Shown: positions 44,182-54,132, counted from the stretch's first letter. The stretch: 64,000 nt of DNA from Shimia sp040370365 (GCF_040370365.1 NZ_BAABWQ010000002.1:496001-560000), one strand, 5' to 3'. A program made the numbers and translations. Notes: generated by a model not told the origin, from the sequence alone.

Positions 44182-45252
44182 ATGGACGATCTGCGCACCA
44201 AATTCATCGAAGCTATTGCCGCTGCTGCGGATGAAACCGCGCTGGAAGAGCTGCGGGTGCAGGCGGTGGGCAAAAAGGGCGAAGTCAGCCTGAAAATGCG
44301 CGAACTGGGCAAAATGACCCCCGAGGAGCGTCAGGTTGCGGGCCCCGCCCTGAACGCGCTTAAAAACGAAATAAATTCGGCTTTGGCCGCAAAGAAAGTT
44401 GCGCTGGCTGATTCTGCGCTAGATGCACGGCTGGCCACGGAATGGCTCGACGTCACGCTGCCTGCCCGCACCCGTCGCGTGGGTACGATCCACCCGATCA
44501 GCCAAGTCACGGAAGAGGTCACCGCAATTTTTGCGGATATGGGATTTGCTGTGGCTGAAGGGCCTCAGATCGAGACCGACTGGTATAACTTTGACGCGCT
44601 CAACATTCCGGGTCACCACCCCGCACGCGCCGAGATGGACACATTCTACACCCACCGTGCCGAAGGTGATAACCGCCCGCCACATGTGCTGCGCACCCAC
44701 ACCAGCCCGGTGCAGATCCGTACGATGGAAAAAACCGGCGCCCCGATCCGCATCATCTGTCCGGGTCGCGTATATCGCGCGGATTACGACCAGACACACA
44801 CCCCGATGTTCCACCAGGTCGAGGGTCTTGCGCTTGGCAAAGACATCTCCATGGCGAACCTTAAGTGGGTGCTGGAAGAGTTCTTTTCTGCTTTCTTTGG
44901 CACCGAGGTCAAAACCCGTTTCCGCGCGTCTCACTTCCCCTTCACAGAGCCGTCTGCTGAAGTCGACATTCAGTGTAGCTGGGAAGGTGGCACCGTGAAG
45001 GTTGGCGAAGGCGACGATTGGCTTGAGGTTCTGGGCTCTGGCATGGTGCACCCCAAGGTGCTTGAGGCTGGCGGGATTGACCCGAATGAATACCAAGGCT
45101 TTGCCTTTGGCATCGGCATCGACCGTTTGGCCATGCTGAAATACGGCATCCCAGACCTGCGCGCTTTCTTTGACAGCGACCTGCGCTGGCTGCGCCACTA
45201 CGGCTTTGCGAGCTTGGATCAGCCAACGCTGCATGGCGGTTTGAACCGATAG
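44182..45252 (+). CDS. pheS: Phenylalanyl-tRNA synthetase alpha subunit
   Basis: Catalytic subunit of the (alpha-beta)2 enzyme. The N-terminal coiled coil (DDLRTKFIEAIAAAADE) is followed by the class II core. Motif 2 is in KTRFRASHFPFTEPSAEVD, and motif 3 is FGIGIDRLAMLKYGIPDLR. AHMF-type contact residues include HHPARAEMDTFY. It has 356 residues. No leader-peptide attenuator was recognised upstream. It is separated from pheT by two genes and a terminator. Confidence 0.96.
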   Translation: MDDLRTKFIEAIAAAADETALEELRVQAVGKKGEVSLKMRELGKMTPEERQVAGPALNALKNEINSALAAKKVALADSALDARLATEWLDVTLPARTRRVGTIHPISQVTEEVTAIFADMGFAVAEGPQIETDWYNFDALNIPGHHPARAEMDTFYTHRAEGDNRPPHVLRTHTSPVQIRTMEKTGAPIRIICPGRVYRADYDQTHTPMFHQVEGLALGKDISMANLKWVLEEFFSAFFGTEVKTRFRASHFPFTEPSAEVDIQCSWEGGTVKVGEGDDWLEVLGSGMVHPKVLEAGGIDPNEYQGFAFGIGIDRLAMLKYGIPDLRAFFDSDLRWLRHYGFASLDQPTLHGGLNR

Positions 45253-45260
45253 CAATCCGG

Positions 45261-45298
45261 CCTGCAAGTGCGCATATGTGCTTGCAGGTTTTCCTTTT
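45261..45298 (+). terminator. Intrinsic terminator between pheS and the next gene
   Basis: CCTGCAAG (45261-45268) pairs with CTTGCAGG (45281-45288), followed by TTTTCCTTTTT. It would end pheS transcripts before pheT. Confidence 0.82.
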
Positions 45299-45312
45299 TC
45301 CATTGAGGGACC

Positions 45313-45627
45313 ATGCTGATGTACCAATTTCAAATAGCGCTGGCCGCTTATTGGAATTGGTTGGACAGCAAGGTTGATCATGACCCAAAACGATGGCAAG
45401 TGTCTTTTACGGCAGCTGGAATTGTCATCACTTTTCTTCCTTTTCTCTTTGGTGTCTGGGCGCTCATTTTTTACCCCATTGGCTGGATCACCGTGCTACC
45501 TGGTTTGTTCATTGCGGACAAAAAGCAACGCCGCATCCAGCAGGTAAAAAGCGATCAACGCGCGAAGGCACTGCAAACAAAGAAGCTGATGCAGCAGGGC
45601 AAGAAATCGAACAAGTCGTCGCGTTAA
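45313..45627 (+). CDS. Small membrane protein between pheS and pheT
   Basis: A 104-residue protein with two hydrophobic helices (VSFTAAGIVITFLPFLFGVWALIF and IGWITVLPGLFIA) and a strongly basic C-terminal tail (KKQRRIQQVKSDQRAKALQTKKLMQQGKK). GAGGGACC precedes the ATG. The basic tail is probably cytoplasmic. The family is not recognised. Confidence 0.7.
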   Translation: MLMYQFQIALAAYWNWLDSKVDHDPKRWQVSFTAAGIVITFLPFLFGVWALIFYPIGWITVLPGLFIADKKQRRIQQVKSDQRAKALQTKKLMQQGKKSNKSSR

Positions 45628-45820
45628 AAAGAACGCCACAACGGCTACTGTCACGTGCAACACTTTTGCTGAAAGCCTCAAACAGACCGGCGACCTCAAA
45701 CCCATCTGCGGCGGCCAATGTCCTGAAGGCCTGTCAAACCGCCGCAAGCGGAGCGACAACGCCACACACCCCACAAACATGTGACGTGACAGAGCGCGGG
45801 CCTTGGCTAGTGTCAGCGGC

Positions 45821-46639
45821 ATGACACGATTTGCCCTGAGCCTTGCCACACTTCTCACCGCCACGTCTGCCGCTGCCATGGGGCCGTGGAAAGGGAATGC
45901 GGCACCCTGTGGCAACGAGATCGCATGTGAACTTGGGGATCGTTCCTACCATGTGATGGTGCCGGATGGATGGGACGGTGGCACCCCCCTTCCCGTGTTG
46001 CTGCATTTTCACGGCTGGTCGCGCACAGGCGTCCACGCGCAAAACTCTGATCGGGTTGGCGCATCGACTAAACGTCGCGGCGTGTTGCTGGTCACACCCA
46101 ACGGACGCAACAACACCTGGAGCTTTTGGCGCGCGGGCACTGAGGATGTGCCCTTTGCCGATACGGTGCTGGCCGATGTGGCACAGCGCTATCCTGTGGA
46201 CACATCGAAGATTTACGTTTCGGGCTATTCTTTTGGCTCTGCAATGGCTTGGCGATACGCGTGCCAAAGTGGTCAGGATGTCTCCGCTCTCTTGGCCATC
46301 GCAGGCAGCATCGATCAAACGGAAACCTGTCCGGAGGCCCCCACCGAGGTTCGCCATGTCCATGGGCTTTCAGACACAGTGATGGATTTCCCGTTGGGCC
46401 CCGGCGGCGATACAACTTATCCCGTTGCCCTTTGGAAACGCGCATTGGACTGTCCGAAAGGCGGTGAATCCCAAGGGGATTGGCAGGTGCGCAGCTTTCT
46501 AACGCTCACGCGTACCAGTTGGGCCTGTGCCAACGGCGCCGTTACTCTGGATCTGCATCCGGGTGGACATTTCATTCCTCACGGCTGGATCGGCCGACAG
46601 CTGGACGAGCTTTTGGGCCTCACACCGAGTTATCCTTAG
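45821..46639 (+). CDS. Secreted esterase, PHB-depolymerase/LpqC-like
   Basis: A 272-residue alpha/beta hydrolase with a signal peptide (MTRFALSLATLLTATSAAA). The lipase box GYSFGSAM holds the nucleophile serine. The oxyanion region LLHFHGWSRTG and C-terminal LHPGGHFIPHGW (catalytic His) match the LpqC/poly-3-hydroxybutyrate depolymerase family. Substrates may be short polyesters or aromatic esters. The ATG at 45821 starts the signal peptide; its ribosome binding site is weak. Confidence 0.85.
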   Translation: MTRFALSLATLLTATSAAAMGPWKGNAAPCGNEIACELGDRSYHVMVPDGWDGGTPLPVLLHFHGWSRTGVHAQNSDRVGASTKRRGVLLVTPNGRNNTWSFWRAGTEDVPFADTVLADVAQRYPVDTSKIYVSGYSFGSAMAWRYACQSGQDVSALLAIAGSIDQTETCPEAPTEVRHVHGLSDTVMDFPLGPGGDTTYPVALWKRALDCPKGGESQGDWQVRSFLTLTRTSWACANGAVTLDLHPGGHFIPHGWIGRQLDELLGLTPSYP

Positions 46640-46728
46640 GTGACACCCGGTGGCAAGGCTTGCACATAAGGCCAATCTTTGTCATTGCCTCCTGCAACAA
46701 ACATGGCTTGCCATAGGACACCGGACCG

Positions 46729-49128
46729 ATGAAATTCACTCTTTCCTGGCTGAAAGATCACCTTGAGACCAACGCCAGCGTTGACGAGATCGTCGAGACG
46801 CTGACAGACCTTGGGCTTGAGGTTGAAGACGTCACCAACCCAGCGCAGCGTCTCGCGGACTTTACGTTGGGCAAAGTGGTGCGTGCCGAACAACACCCAG
46901 ATGCTGACAAGCTGCGTGTGTGCACAGTGGCGACTGACGAAGGTGAGCTACAAATCATCTGTGGCGCGCCAAATGCGCGCGAAGGCATCACCGTGGTGGT
47001 CTGCAAACCGGGCATGTATATTCCGGGGCTTGATATCACCATTTCCGTTGGCAAAATTCGCGGCGTGGAAAGCTACGGTATGATGGCCTCTGAGCGCGAG
47101 CTGGAGCTGTCTGACGAACATGATGGCATCATCGAGCTGCCTTCTGGCGCGGTAGGCGACAAGTTCATCGACTGGCTGGCAGAAAATGACCCGTCCAAAG
47201 TCGACACAGTGATTGAAATCGCCATCACTCCAAACCGCCCCGACGCTTTGGGTGTACGCGGCATTGCCTTGGATCTGGCAGCCCGCGGCTTGGGCACGAT
47301 GAAGCCTGCCAAGACGGCCAAGATCGACGGCACATTTGACAGCCCAATCACGGTTACCATTGATGATGACACTGCGACGGACGGCTGCGAGGTCTTCGCC
47401 GGTCGCCTGATAAAAGGCGTGAAAAACGGACCGTCCCCGCAGTGGTTGCAGGACCGTCTGAAGGCCATCGGTTTGCGCCCAATTTCGGCGCTCGTAGACA
47501 TCACCAACTTTTTCACCTTTGACCGCAATCGTCCGCTTCACGTGTTTGACGCAGACAAAGTCACGGGCAACCTGCGTGTGCACCGCACTGCGGGTGGCGA
47601 GACCTTGGCGGGGCTCGACGAGAAAGAGTACACCTTTGCGCCTGGCATGGTGGTGATCTCTGATGACACTGCTGTAGAGTCGATCGGCGGTATCATGGGC
47701 GGCATGTCAACCGGCTGTACCGAAGAGACCACAAATGTGTTCTTGGAAGCCGCTGTTTGGGATCACATTCAGATTGCCTACACGGGCCGCGGCCTGAAAA
47801 TCAACACTGACGCACGCTACCGCAATGAACGTGGCATAGATCCTGCTTACAATATGCAGGCATTGGATGACGCGACCCAGATGATCATGGAACTTTGCGG
47901 TGGTGAACCCTCCAACTTGGTCAGTGCAGGTCAGGTTCCAAATGTTGCGCGGGCCTATCCGCTGGACACAGACCGCGTGCAATCGCTTGTCGGTATGGAA
48001 ATTCCGGCCGAAACACAGCGCGCCACGCTTGCAGCTTTGGGTTTTGTCATCGAAGGTGACATGGCTCATGTCCCAAGCTGGCGACCAGACGTGCGTGGCT
48101 CTGCCGACCTGGTAGAAGAAGTCGCGCGCATTGCCTCGCTCACAAAGCTACAAGGCAAGCCTATGGCGCGTCCGGAACCAGGTCTGCCAGAGCAAATTCT
48201 GTCGCCCATGCAGAAGCGCGAGCAGATCGCACGCCGCACCACGGCATCCTTGGGTTACAATGAATGTGTGACTTACAGCTTCATTGACAAAGCGGGCGCG
48301 GAGCTCTTTGGCGGTGGCAGTGATGCAACCATGCTGGAAAATCCGATTTCCAGCGAAATGAGCCACATGCGCCCCTCGCTGTTGCCAGGTCTCTTGCAGG
48401 CTGCGGCGCGCAATCAGGCCCGTGGATTCATGGATATGGCACTGTTTGAATGCGGCGCCGTCTTTCATGGTGGTGAACCGGGGGAACAGGAGAACCTGCT
48501 GACCGGTATTCTGGTTGGTCGCACAATTTCCAAAGACATCCATGGTGAAAGCCGTGGTGTCGACATTTACGACGCTAAGGCAGACATGGAAGCGGTGCTT
48601 GAGTCTCTCGGCGCTCCAACCAAGCTGACATTTAACCGTGGCACCAACGGTTGGTGGCATCCGGGCCGCAGCGCAAAGGTTGGGCTGGGACCGAAAAAAG
48701 TCTTGGGCGCATTCGGCGAAATCCATCCGAAAGTGCTGGATGCACTGAACGTGAAGGGCCCTGTTGTGGCCTTTGCTGTCCATGTTGCTGAAATTCCGAT
48801 GCCACGTAAAAAATCGGCGTCAAAAGGCGCAGTACTCATGGCCGATTTACAGGCCGTTGAACGTGACTTTGCTTTTGTTGTGGACACCAGTGTTGAGGCA
48901 TTGACGCTGGTCAATGCTGCGGCGGGCGCAGACAAAGCGTTGATACAAGACGTGCGTGTTTTTGATGAGTTCATCGGCGGCGCCTTGGGAGACGATAAAA
49001 AGTCTCTGGCGATCACTGTGCGCTTGCAGCCTACTCAAACGACCTTGAAAGAGGCCGACATCGAGGCCGTTGCAGCCAAGATCATCGAGAAGGTCAGCAA
49101 AGCCACTGGTGGCACACTGCGTGGCTGA
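46729..49128 (+). CDS. pheT: Phenylalanyl-tRNA synthetase beta subunit
   Basis: A 799-residue beta subunit. It starts MKFTLSWLKDHLETNASVDEI, followed by the tRNA-binding EMAP-like domain (HPDADKLRVCTVATDEG, about residues 40-150). The B3/B4 editing domain and B5 (AIGLRPISALVDITNFFTF region) follow, and the C-terminal FDX-ACB anticodon domain begins near ADLQAVERDFAFVVDTSVEALTL. The terminator after pheS implies its own promoter or read-through. The GNAT gene overlaps its end. Confidence 0.96.
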   Translation: MKFTLSWLKDHLETNASVDEIVETLTDLGLEVEDVTNPAQRLADFTLGKVVRAEQHPDADKLRVCTVATDEGELQIICGAPNAREGITVVVCKPGMYIPGLDITISVGKIRGVESYGMMASERELELSDEHDGIIELPSGAVGDKFIDWLAENDPSKVDTVIEIAITPNRPDALGVRGIALDLAARGLGTMKPAKTAKIDGTFDSPITVTIDDDTATDGCEVFAGRLIKGVKNGPSPQWLQDRLKAIGLRPISALVDITNFFTFDRNRPLHVFDADKVTGNLRVHRTAGGETLAGLDEKEYTFAPGMVVISDDTAVESIGGIMGGMSTGCTEETTNVFLEAAVWDHIQIAYTGRGLKINTDARYRNERGIDPAYNMQALDDATQMIMELCGGEPSNLVSAGQVPNVARAYPLDTDRVQSLVGMEIPAETQRATLAALGFVIEGDMAHVPSWRPDVRGSADLVEEVARIASLTKLQGKPMARPEPGLPEQILSPMQKREQIARRTTASLGYNECVTYSFIDKAGAELFGGGSDATMLENPISSEMSHMRPSLLPGLLQAAARNQARGFMDMALFECGAVFHGGEPGEQENLLTGILVGRTISKDIHGESRGVDIYDAKADMEAVLESLGAPTKLTFNRGTNGWWHPGRSAKVGLGPKKVLGAFGEIHPKVLDALNVKGPVVAFAVHVAEIPMPRKKSASKGAVLMADLQAVERDFAFVVDTSVEALTLVNAAAGADKALIQDVRVFDEFIGGALGDDKKSLAITVRLQPTQTTLKEADIEAVAAKIIEKVSKATGGTLRG

Positions 49129-49561
49129 GGCAGCCCAACCGCGCTTAGCGCAGGCCGGTGAGGCCTCCGCTATTGCGCGGTTGATTGATGCAGCCTACCA
49201 ACCTTATCGCGACCAAGGTGTCGCGTTGCCGGATGTATCTGGCGGCGTGGATGAAGCGATTGCTGACGGGCAGGTTTGGGTCATCGAGAAAACGTCTTTG
49301 CAAGGCGTACTCATGTTATCAACGGCGCCACCAATAGCACACCTCACGAATGTTGCGGTTGCCCAATCTACGCGTGGGCAGGGTCTTGGCGGCGCGCTGA
49401 TCCAATGGGCTCTTCAGCTATCTACCAGCGCGGGCTGCTCGGAAATTTCGCTCGCAACCCATGTGGAGATGCCGGGAAATATTGCGCTCTACGCTCATCT
49501 AGGATGGCGAGAGACCGAGCGTGATGATCGACGCGTGATGATGGTGCGCGCACTGCCTTAG
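49121..49561 (+). CDS. GNAT-family N-acetyltransferase
   Basis: A 146-residue acetyltransferase with the acetyl-CoA motif LTNVAVAQSTRGQGLGGALIQWAL and the C-terminal NIALYAHLGWRETERD. A GTG at 49121, inside the end of pheT (8-bp overlap), is the likely start; the open frame before it is only pheT antiphase. Substrate unknown. Its stop overlaps the convergent LysR gene by 4 bp. Confidence 0.8.
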   Translation: MAEAAQPRLAQAGEASAIARLIDAAYQPYRDQGVALPDVSGGVDEAIADGQVWVIEKTSLQGVLMLSTAPPIAHLTNVAVAQSTRGQGLGGALIQWALQLSTSAGCSEISLATHVEMPGNIALYAHLGWRETERDDRRVMMVRALP

Positions 49562-50448
49562 TCACGAGTCAGGTGTTCCGCCAAAGCGTCAAACACCAAA
49601 CGAATGCGGCGGCTGGTGTGCAGCTCTCGATGGGTGGTCAGCCATATCGGAAAAACGATCGGCGCAAGATCAGGAAGCACACGTTCAATACCAGACGTTG
49701 CCTCTGCCACGTCATCCGCCATCGGCGAAATGCCAAAACCCTGTTTGCACATTTCCCAAGCCACCAAACCGCTGTCTGAACCCGTGCGGAAGTTGTCCAA
49801 GCCAATTGGGAACCCCAACGGCTTGAGGTATTCCAACATGCGTGGCACGTCCCCGGATCCCACAAAGTCATGCGATTCCAGATCTTCCACCGTCTTTGGG
49901 CGTCCACGATGGTCCAGATACTCAGTAGAGGCATAAAAATAGCCTTTCGCCTCTCGTACCAACCGCGCGATCAGATCAGGTTGATCTGGCCGCACATGAC
50001 GAATGGCAATATCAGCTTCTCGCCGCATCAAATCCTGAACGTCGTCAGACGCCACGACATCAATAATGAGTTTGGGAGCTTTGGTTCTTAGCTCCCGCAA
50101 GACTGGGGGCAAAAGATGCACCGAATAGACGTCTGACGCGGTTATGGCCACGCGGCCTTCCACGGTTTGGTTTTGACCTGACGCAGCAAGGGCAACCCGA
50201 TCAGCAGCCTGCCCCATAGCGCGAACGTGTTCGAGCAACTCACCTCCCGCAGCTGTCAGCTCCAACGAGCGGCCAACGCGTTCAAACAACATGACCCCTA
50301 AGTCTTCTTCAAGCGCGGCCACTTGGCGCCCGAGTGTTGGTTGTGTCAGCCCAAGTTCACGCGCTGCAGCTGACAACGACCCTTTATCAGCCGTTGTCAA
50401 AAACGCGCGAATGTGGTTCCAGTCAAAGGAAGATGCGGTATCACTCAT
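49558..50448 (-). CDS. LysR-family transcriptional regulator
   Basis: A 296-residue LysR protein. The winged helix is FLTTADKGSLSAAARELGLTQPTLGRQVAALEEDLGVMLFERVGR. The effector domain follows (VEGRVAITASDVYSVHLLPPVL, IAIRHVRPDQPDLIARLV). It is divergent from a methyltransferase gene with 86 bp between the start codons, so that gene is the likely target besides autoregulation. Confidence 0.9.
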   Translation of the reverse strand: MSDTASSFDWNHIRAFLTTADKGSLSAAARELGLTQPTLGRQVAALEEDLGVMLFERVGRSLELTAAGGELLEHVRAMGQAADRVALAASGQNQTVEGRVAITASDVYSVHLLPPVLRELRTKAPKLIIDVVASDDVQDLMRREADIAIRHVRPDQPDLIARLVREAKGYFYASTEYLDHRGRPKTVEDLESHDFVGSGDVPRMLEYLKPLGFPIGLDNFRTGSDSGLVAWEMCKQGFGISPMADDVAEATSGIERVLPDLAPIVFPIWLTTHRELHTSRRIRLVFDALAEHLTRD

Positions 50449-50534
50449 GCATTTTCGTATAACATGGCTGCAAATTTCGGCAATTCCTATCGCATATTTG
50501 CATGGTTATGTATGGGGTCGAAAGGAGAACGACC

Positions 50535-51167
50535 ATGCAAGCAACAGCAAAATTTTGGGATGGGATCGCGCAAAAATACGCCAAATCTCCCATCGGTGAC
50601 ATGCAAGCGTATGAGTATACGCTGGGCCGCACACGGTCTTACCTCAAGGCGTCAGACACCGCGCTCGAATTGGGGTGTGGCACTGCCACAACCGCGATCA
50701 GATTGGCTGATGCCGTCAGTGAAATGGTGGCAACAGATGTGTCAGCCGGAATGCTCGAGGTGGGTCGTGAACGGATCACGGAGGCTGGGGCGAAAAACAT
50801 TCGCTTGGTGCAAGCCACTCCGGAAAGCGCGCCAGATGGCCCATTTGACGTCATCATGGCACACAACCTGATCCACCTTTTAGAGGATGGCGACCTTGCG
50901 ATGGCGGCGATTGCTGAAAGGGTGAAACCTGGCGGGTTGTTCATCTCCAAGACGCCCTGCCTGAACGAGAGCATGAAGTCTTTCAAGTTCCGGTTGATGA
51001 AAACCGCGATCCCTCTTTTGCAACTTATTGGCAAAGCCCCGTTTGTCCGGTTCTTCTCTATCGCTGAGCTGGAGCGCTCGGTCATAAGAGCGGGCTTCAA
51101 AATCATTGAAAGTGGCAATTTTCCTGCAGATCCGCCAAGCCGCTATCTGGTGGCCCGCAAACTCTGA
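50535..51167 (+). CDS. SAM-dependent methyltransferase
   Basis: A 210-residue class I methyltransferase with motif I ALELGCGTATTAIRLAD and acidic loop MVATDVSAGMLEVGRERI. MAHNLIHLLEDGD and VKPGGLFISKTPCLNES are the post-I motifs. The ATG at 50535 has GAAAGGAG upstream; earlier in-frame starts look weaker. The LysR gene is divergent. The methyl acceptor is unknown. Confidence 0.88.
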   Translation: MQATAKFWDGIAQKYAKSPIGDMQAYEYTLGRTRSYLKASDTALELGCGTATTAIRLADAVSEMVATDVSAGMLEVGRERITEAGAKNIRLVQATPESAPDGPFDVIMAHNLIHLLEDGDLAMAAIAERVKPGGLFISKTPCLNESMKSFKFRLMKTAIPLLQLIGKAPFVRFFSIAELERSVIRAGFKIIESGNFPADPPSRYLVARKL

Positions 51168-51244
51168 AACTGCTTCTTCCCAACAAGGGATTGGAGCAGC
51201 GCGCCGGACAGGTTAGACCTTGCGCAAGCAAGAAAGGAAATCCC

Positions 51245-51691
51245 ATGAGCCTAAATGTCTACTTGTCCGGCGAGATTCATACCGACTGGCGTGAACAGAT
51301 CAAAGATGGCGCCGCAGATCTGGACGTCACCTTCACTAGCCCGGTGACTGATCATGCAGCATCCGACGACTGTGGCGTGGCCATTTTGGGTGGTGAAGAC
51401 AACAAATACTGGCACGACCACAAAGGCGCGATGGTCAATGCGATCCGTACCCGCAAGGGCATTGAGGATGCCGATGTGGTGGTGGTGCGTTTTGGTGAGA
51501 AGTATCGTCAATGGAACGCCGCCTTTGACGCGGGCTTCGCCGCTGCGCTTGGCAAATCCATCATTGTGCTTTCAATGACCGATCAACAGCACGCCCTAAA
51601 GGAAGTACACGCCGCGGCTTTGGCCGTTGCAGAAGAACCAAAGCAAGTCGTCGAAATTTTGCGATATGTTCTGACAAGCAAGCTGCCTTAG
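51245..51691 (+). CDS. YtoQ family protein
   Basis: A 148-residue protein. LNVYLSGEIHTDWREQIKDGA at the N-terminus, DDCGVAILGGEDNKYWHDHKGAMVNAIRTRKGIEDADVVVVRFGEKYRQWNAAFDAGFAAALGKSIIVL and the rest match the YtoQ family, related to nucleoside 2-deoxyribosyltransferase-like folds. The conserved Asp and Glu residues would fit the nucleoside pocket. Function is unknown. AAGGA precedes the ATG. Confidence 0.82.
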   Translation: MSLNVYLSGEIHTDWREQIKDGAADLDVTFTSPVTDHAASDDCGVAILGGEDNKYWHDHKGAMVNAIRTRKGIEDADVVVVRFGEKYRQWNAAFDAGFAAALGKSIIVLSMTDQQHALKEVHAAALAVAEEPKQVVEILRYVLTSKLP

Positions 51692-51789
51692 GACTGTGAA
51701 TACCCGTTTGACGTAGCGCGCTGACGCGGCGTTAGACTTGCTTGAACAAATTGGCCCCTCCTAGGCTGACTTCAGCACGGGAGGGCACC

Positions 51790-53394
51790 ATGGAATTTGA
51801 TTACATCGTTGTTGGGGGTGGGTCAGCAGGCTGCGTGATTGCCGCACGTCTTAGCGAAGATCCAGACGCCAAGGTTTGCCTGGTTGAGGCTGGTGGCAAA
51901 GGCGAAGACATATTCATCCGCGCCCCAGCACTGATCGCAGCGATGATTTCTGGTCGTCCCAAAATCAACAATTGGGCGCTCAAGACCGTGCCACAGAAAC
52001 AACTCAACAATCGGCGTGGTTTCCAACCGCGCGGCAAAGCCTTGGGTGGAAGCTCTGCCATCAACGCTATGCTTTATGTGCGCGGACACAAATCAGACTA
52101 TGACGATTGGGCCAAACTTGGTTGTGAAGGATGGGATTGGGACAGCCTGTTGCCTTATTTCAAAGCGACAGAAGGAAATCAGCGGGGCGCAGATGATCTG
52201 CACGGCGCAACCGGACCTCTAAAGGTAGGAGACCAAGCCGAACCACGCGCGATAAACCAAGCGTTTATCGCCGCCTGCAATGCCCATCAAATCCGCACCA
52301 ACACGGATTTCAACGGTCCGGAACAGGAAGGCGCAGGACACTATCAGGTGACGCAGTTCTATGAAGGCGATCACAAAGGAGAGCGGTGCTCAGCCGCAGC
52401 GGCCTATCTGCGCGACATACTCGATCGCCCCAATTTGACCATCTACACAAAGACCCAGGCACGCAAAGTTGTTATGGACAGTGGCCGCGCCACGGGGCTG
52501 GAAATCAAACGCAACGGTCGGGTAGAAACGCTCTCCGCACGCAGAGAGGTCATCCTCTCAAGCGGTGCATTTGGTTCCCCGCAATTGCTGTTGTTGTCCG
52601 GTATAGGCCCCCGCGAAGAGATCGAAAAACACGGGATCACGCTGCAGCACGAGTTGCCGGGAGTGGGCAAGAACCTGCAGGACCACCTCGACCACATTCT
52701 GAGCTATCGCAACAAACAAAAGGACACCGTGGGTTTGACGCCCTCTGGATTGGCAAAGATGACCAAAGCCGCGTTGCGTTGGCGCAAGACAGGCACAGGT
52801 TTGTTTGCCTCTCCCTTTGCCGAAAGCGGCGCGTTTTTCAAAACCGACCCCAGTCTTGATCGCCCCGACATTCAGTTGCACTTCGTGGTTGGAATTGTAG
52901 ACGATCACAACCGCAAAATACACTTACCCTATGGGTTCAGTTGCCATGCCTGTGTGCTGCGCCCACACAGCCGGGGAACGGTCTCTTTGGCGTCTGCGGA
53001 CCCATCCAAACCTCCAAAAATCGACCCGTGTTTCCTAGAGGATTCGCGTGATCTTAAGGCCCTCAAGGACGCAATCAAAAAACTCGATAGCATCATGGAG
53101 GAGGATGCGTTTACCTCTTGGCGCGGCGATCGCTACTATGATCATGATGGCTCTGATGAAGCGTGGGAAGCGGATATTCGCGCCCGTGCAGACACGATCT
53201 ACCACCCGGTGGGCACTTGCAAAATGGGCGTTGATGACATGGCTGTTGTTGACCCGCAGGGCCGCGTGCATGGCGTTGAAGGTCTGCGCGTGGCAGATGC
53301 GTCGATTATGCCAACCCTGATTGGCGGCAACACGAATGCGCCTACTATCGTGATAGGGGAAAAAATCGCCGACGCGATCCGCGCCGACGCTTAG
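51790..53394 (+). CDS. GMC-family FAD oxidoreductase (choline-dehydrogenase-like)
   Basis: A 534-residue flavoenzyme. The FAD dinucleotide motif is YIVVGGGSAGCVIAARLSE, and PRGKALGGSSAINAMLYVRG and SSGAFGSPQLLLLSGIGP are the two GMC signatures. The catalytic His is in YHPVGTCKMG. It oxidises an alcohol to an aldehyde; choline or medium-chain alcohols are typical substrates, and betA identity cannot be claimed. GAGGG stands ahead of the ATG at 51790. Confidence 0.92.
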   Translation: MEFDYIVVGGGSAGCVIAARLSEDPDAKVCLVEAGGKGEDIFIRAPALIAAMISGRPKINNWALKTVPQKQLNNRRGFQPRGKALGGSSAINAMLYVRGHKSDYDDWAKLGCEGWDWDSLLPYFKATEGNQRGADDLHGATGPLKVGDQAEPRAINQAFIAACNAHQIRTNTDFNGPEQEGAGHYQVTQFYEGDHKGERCSAAAAYLRDILDRPNLTIYTKTQARKVVMDSGRATGLEIKRNGRVETLSARREVILSSGAFGSPQLLLLSGIGPREEIEKHGITLQHELPGVGKNLQDHLDHILSYRNKQKDTVGLTPSGLAKMTKAALRWRKTGTGLFASPFAESGAFFKTDPSLDRPDIQLHFVVGIVDDHNRKIHLPYGFSCHACVLRPHSRGTVSLASADPSKPPKIDPCFLEDSRDLKALKDAIKKLDSIMEEDAFTSWRGDRYYDHDGSDEAWEADIRARADTIYHPVGTCKMGVDDMAVVDPQGRVHGVEGLRVADASIMPTLIGGNTNAPTIVIGEKIADAIRADA

Positions 53395-53430
53395 ATTATT
53401 CTTTCAAGCCAACGGTAGCCTTGGTGAGGC

Positions 53431-54132
53431 CTACTCGGGGCGTGGTGGTGTGTTCAGCCCAACTTGAACCGCAGGCCGTGCCAAGAAGCGATCCAAGTAG
53501 GCGTTTACATTGGGGTAGTTGCCCCAGCCAACCGCCTCTTTGGCACCATAAAAATCGAGCGCCTTGAGCCACGGCGCAGTGGCAATGTCTGCAATTGAAT
53601 AGGTTCCGGTGATCCAGTCACGGCCTTCCAGTTGTTTCTCCAAAACCGATAGCAAACGCTTGGCTTCGTTCTGATATCGCTCACGCGGACGTGGATCTTC
53701 GATCTCGGCACCGGCAAATTTGGTGAAGAAACCCAACTGTCCAAACATTGGGCCCACACCGGCCATTTGGAACATCACCCATTGAATGGCTTCGTATTTC
53801 TCGGCGGGGGTTTCTCCGATGAGCTTGCCAGACTTTTCAGCCAAGTAGATCAGAATGGCTCCGCTCTCAAAAAGACTCAAAGGCTTACCATCAGGTCCAT
53901 TCGGGTCAATAATCGCCGGGATTTTGTTGTTTGGGTTCAGAGCCAAAAACTCAGGGCTCTTCACGTCCGCATCGCTCAGCATCACCAGATGCGCCTCGTA
54001 AGGCAGGCCAATCTCTTCGAGCATAATCGACACTTTCACACCATTGGGTGTCGGAAAGGCGTAAAGCTGCAAAACATCTGGGTTCTCAGCGGCCCAGCGG
54101 GCGTTGATGGGGTGATCGGTTACAGTGGTCAT
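53431..54132 (-). CDS. Glutathione S-transferase, YghU/YfcG (Nu) type
   Basis: A 233-residue GST. LQLYAFPTPNGVKVSIMLEEIGLPYE starts the thioredoxin-like domain, and NPNNKIPAIIDPNGPDGKPLSLFESGAILIYLAEKSG is the glutathione-binding stretch typical of the disulfide-bond oxidoreductase Nu class. The helical C-terminal domain contains YSIADIATAPWL. AGGAGAG precedes the ATG. It stands alone between the GMC and mscL genes. Confidence 0.92.
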   Translation of the reverse strand: MTTVTDHPINARWAAENPDVLQLYAFPTPNGVKVSIMLEEIGLPYEAHLVMLSDADVKSPEFLALNPNNKIPAIIDPNGPDGKPLSLFESGAILIYLAEKSGKLIGETPAEKYEAIQWVMFQMAGVGPMFGQLGFFTKFAGAEIEDPRPRERYQNEAKRLLSVLEKQLEGRDWITGTYSIADIATAPWLKALDFYGAKEAVGWGNYPNVNAYLDRFLARPAVQVGLNTPPRPE

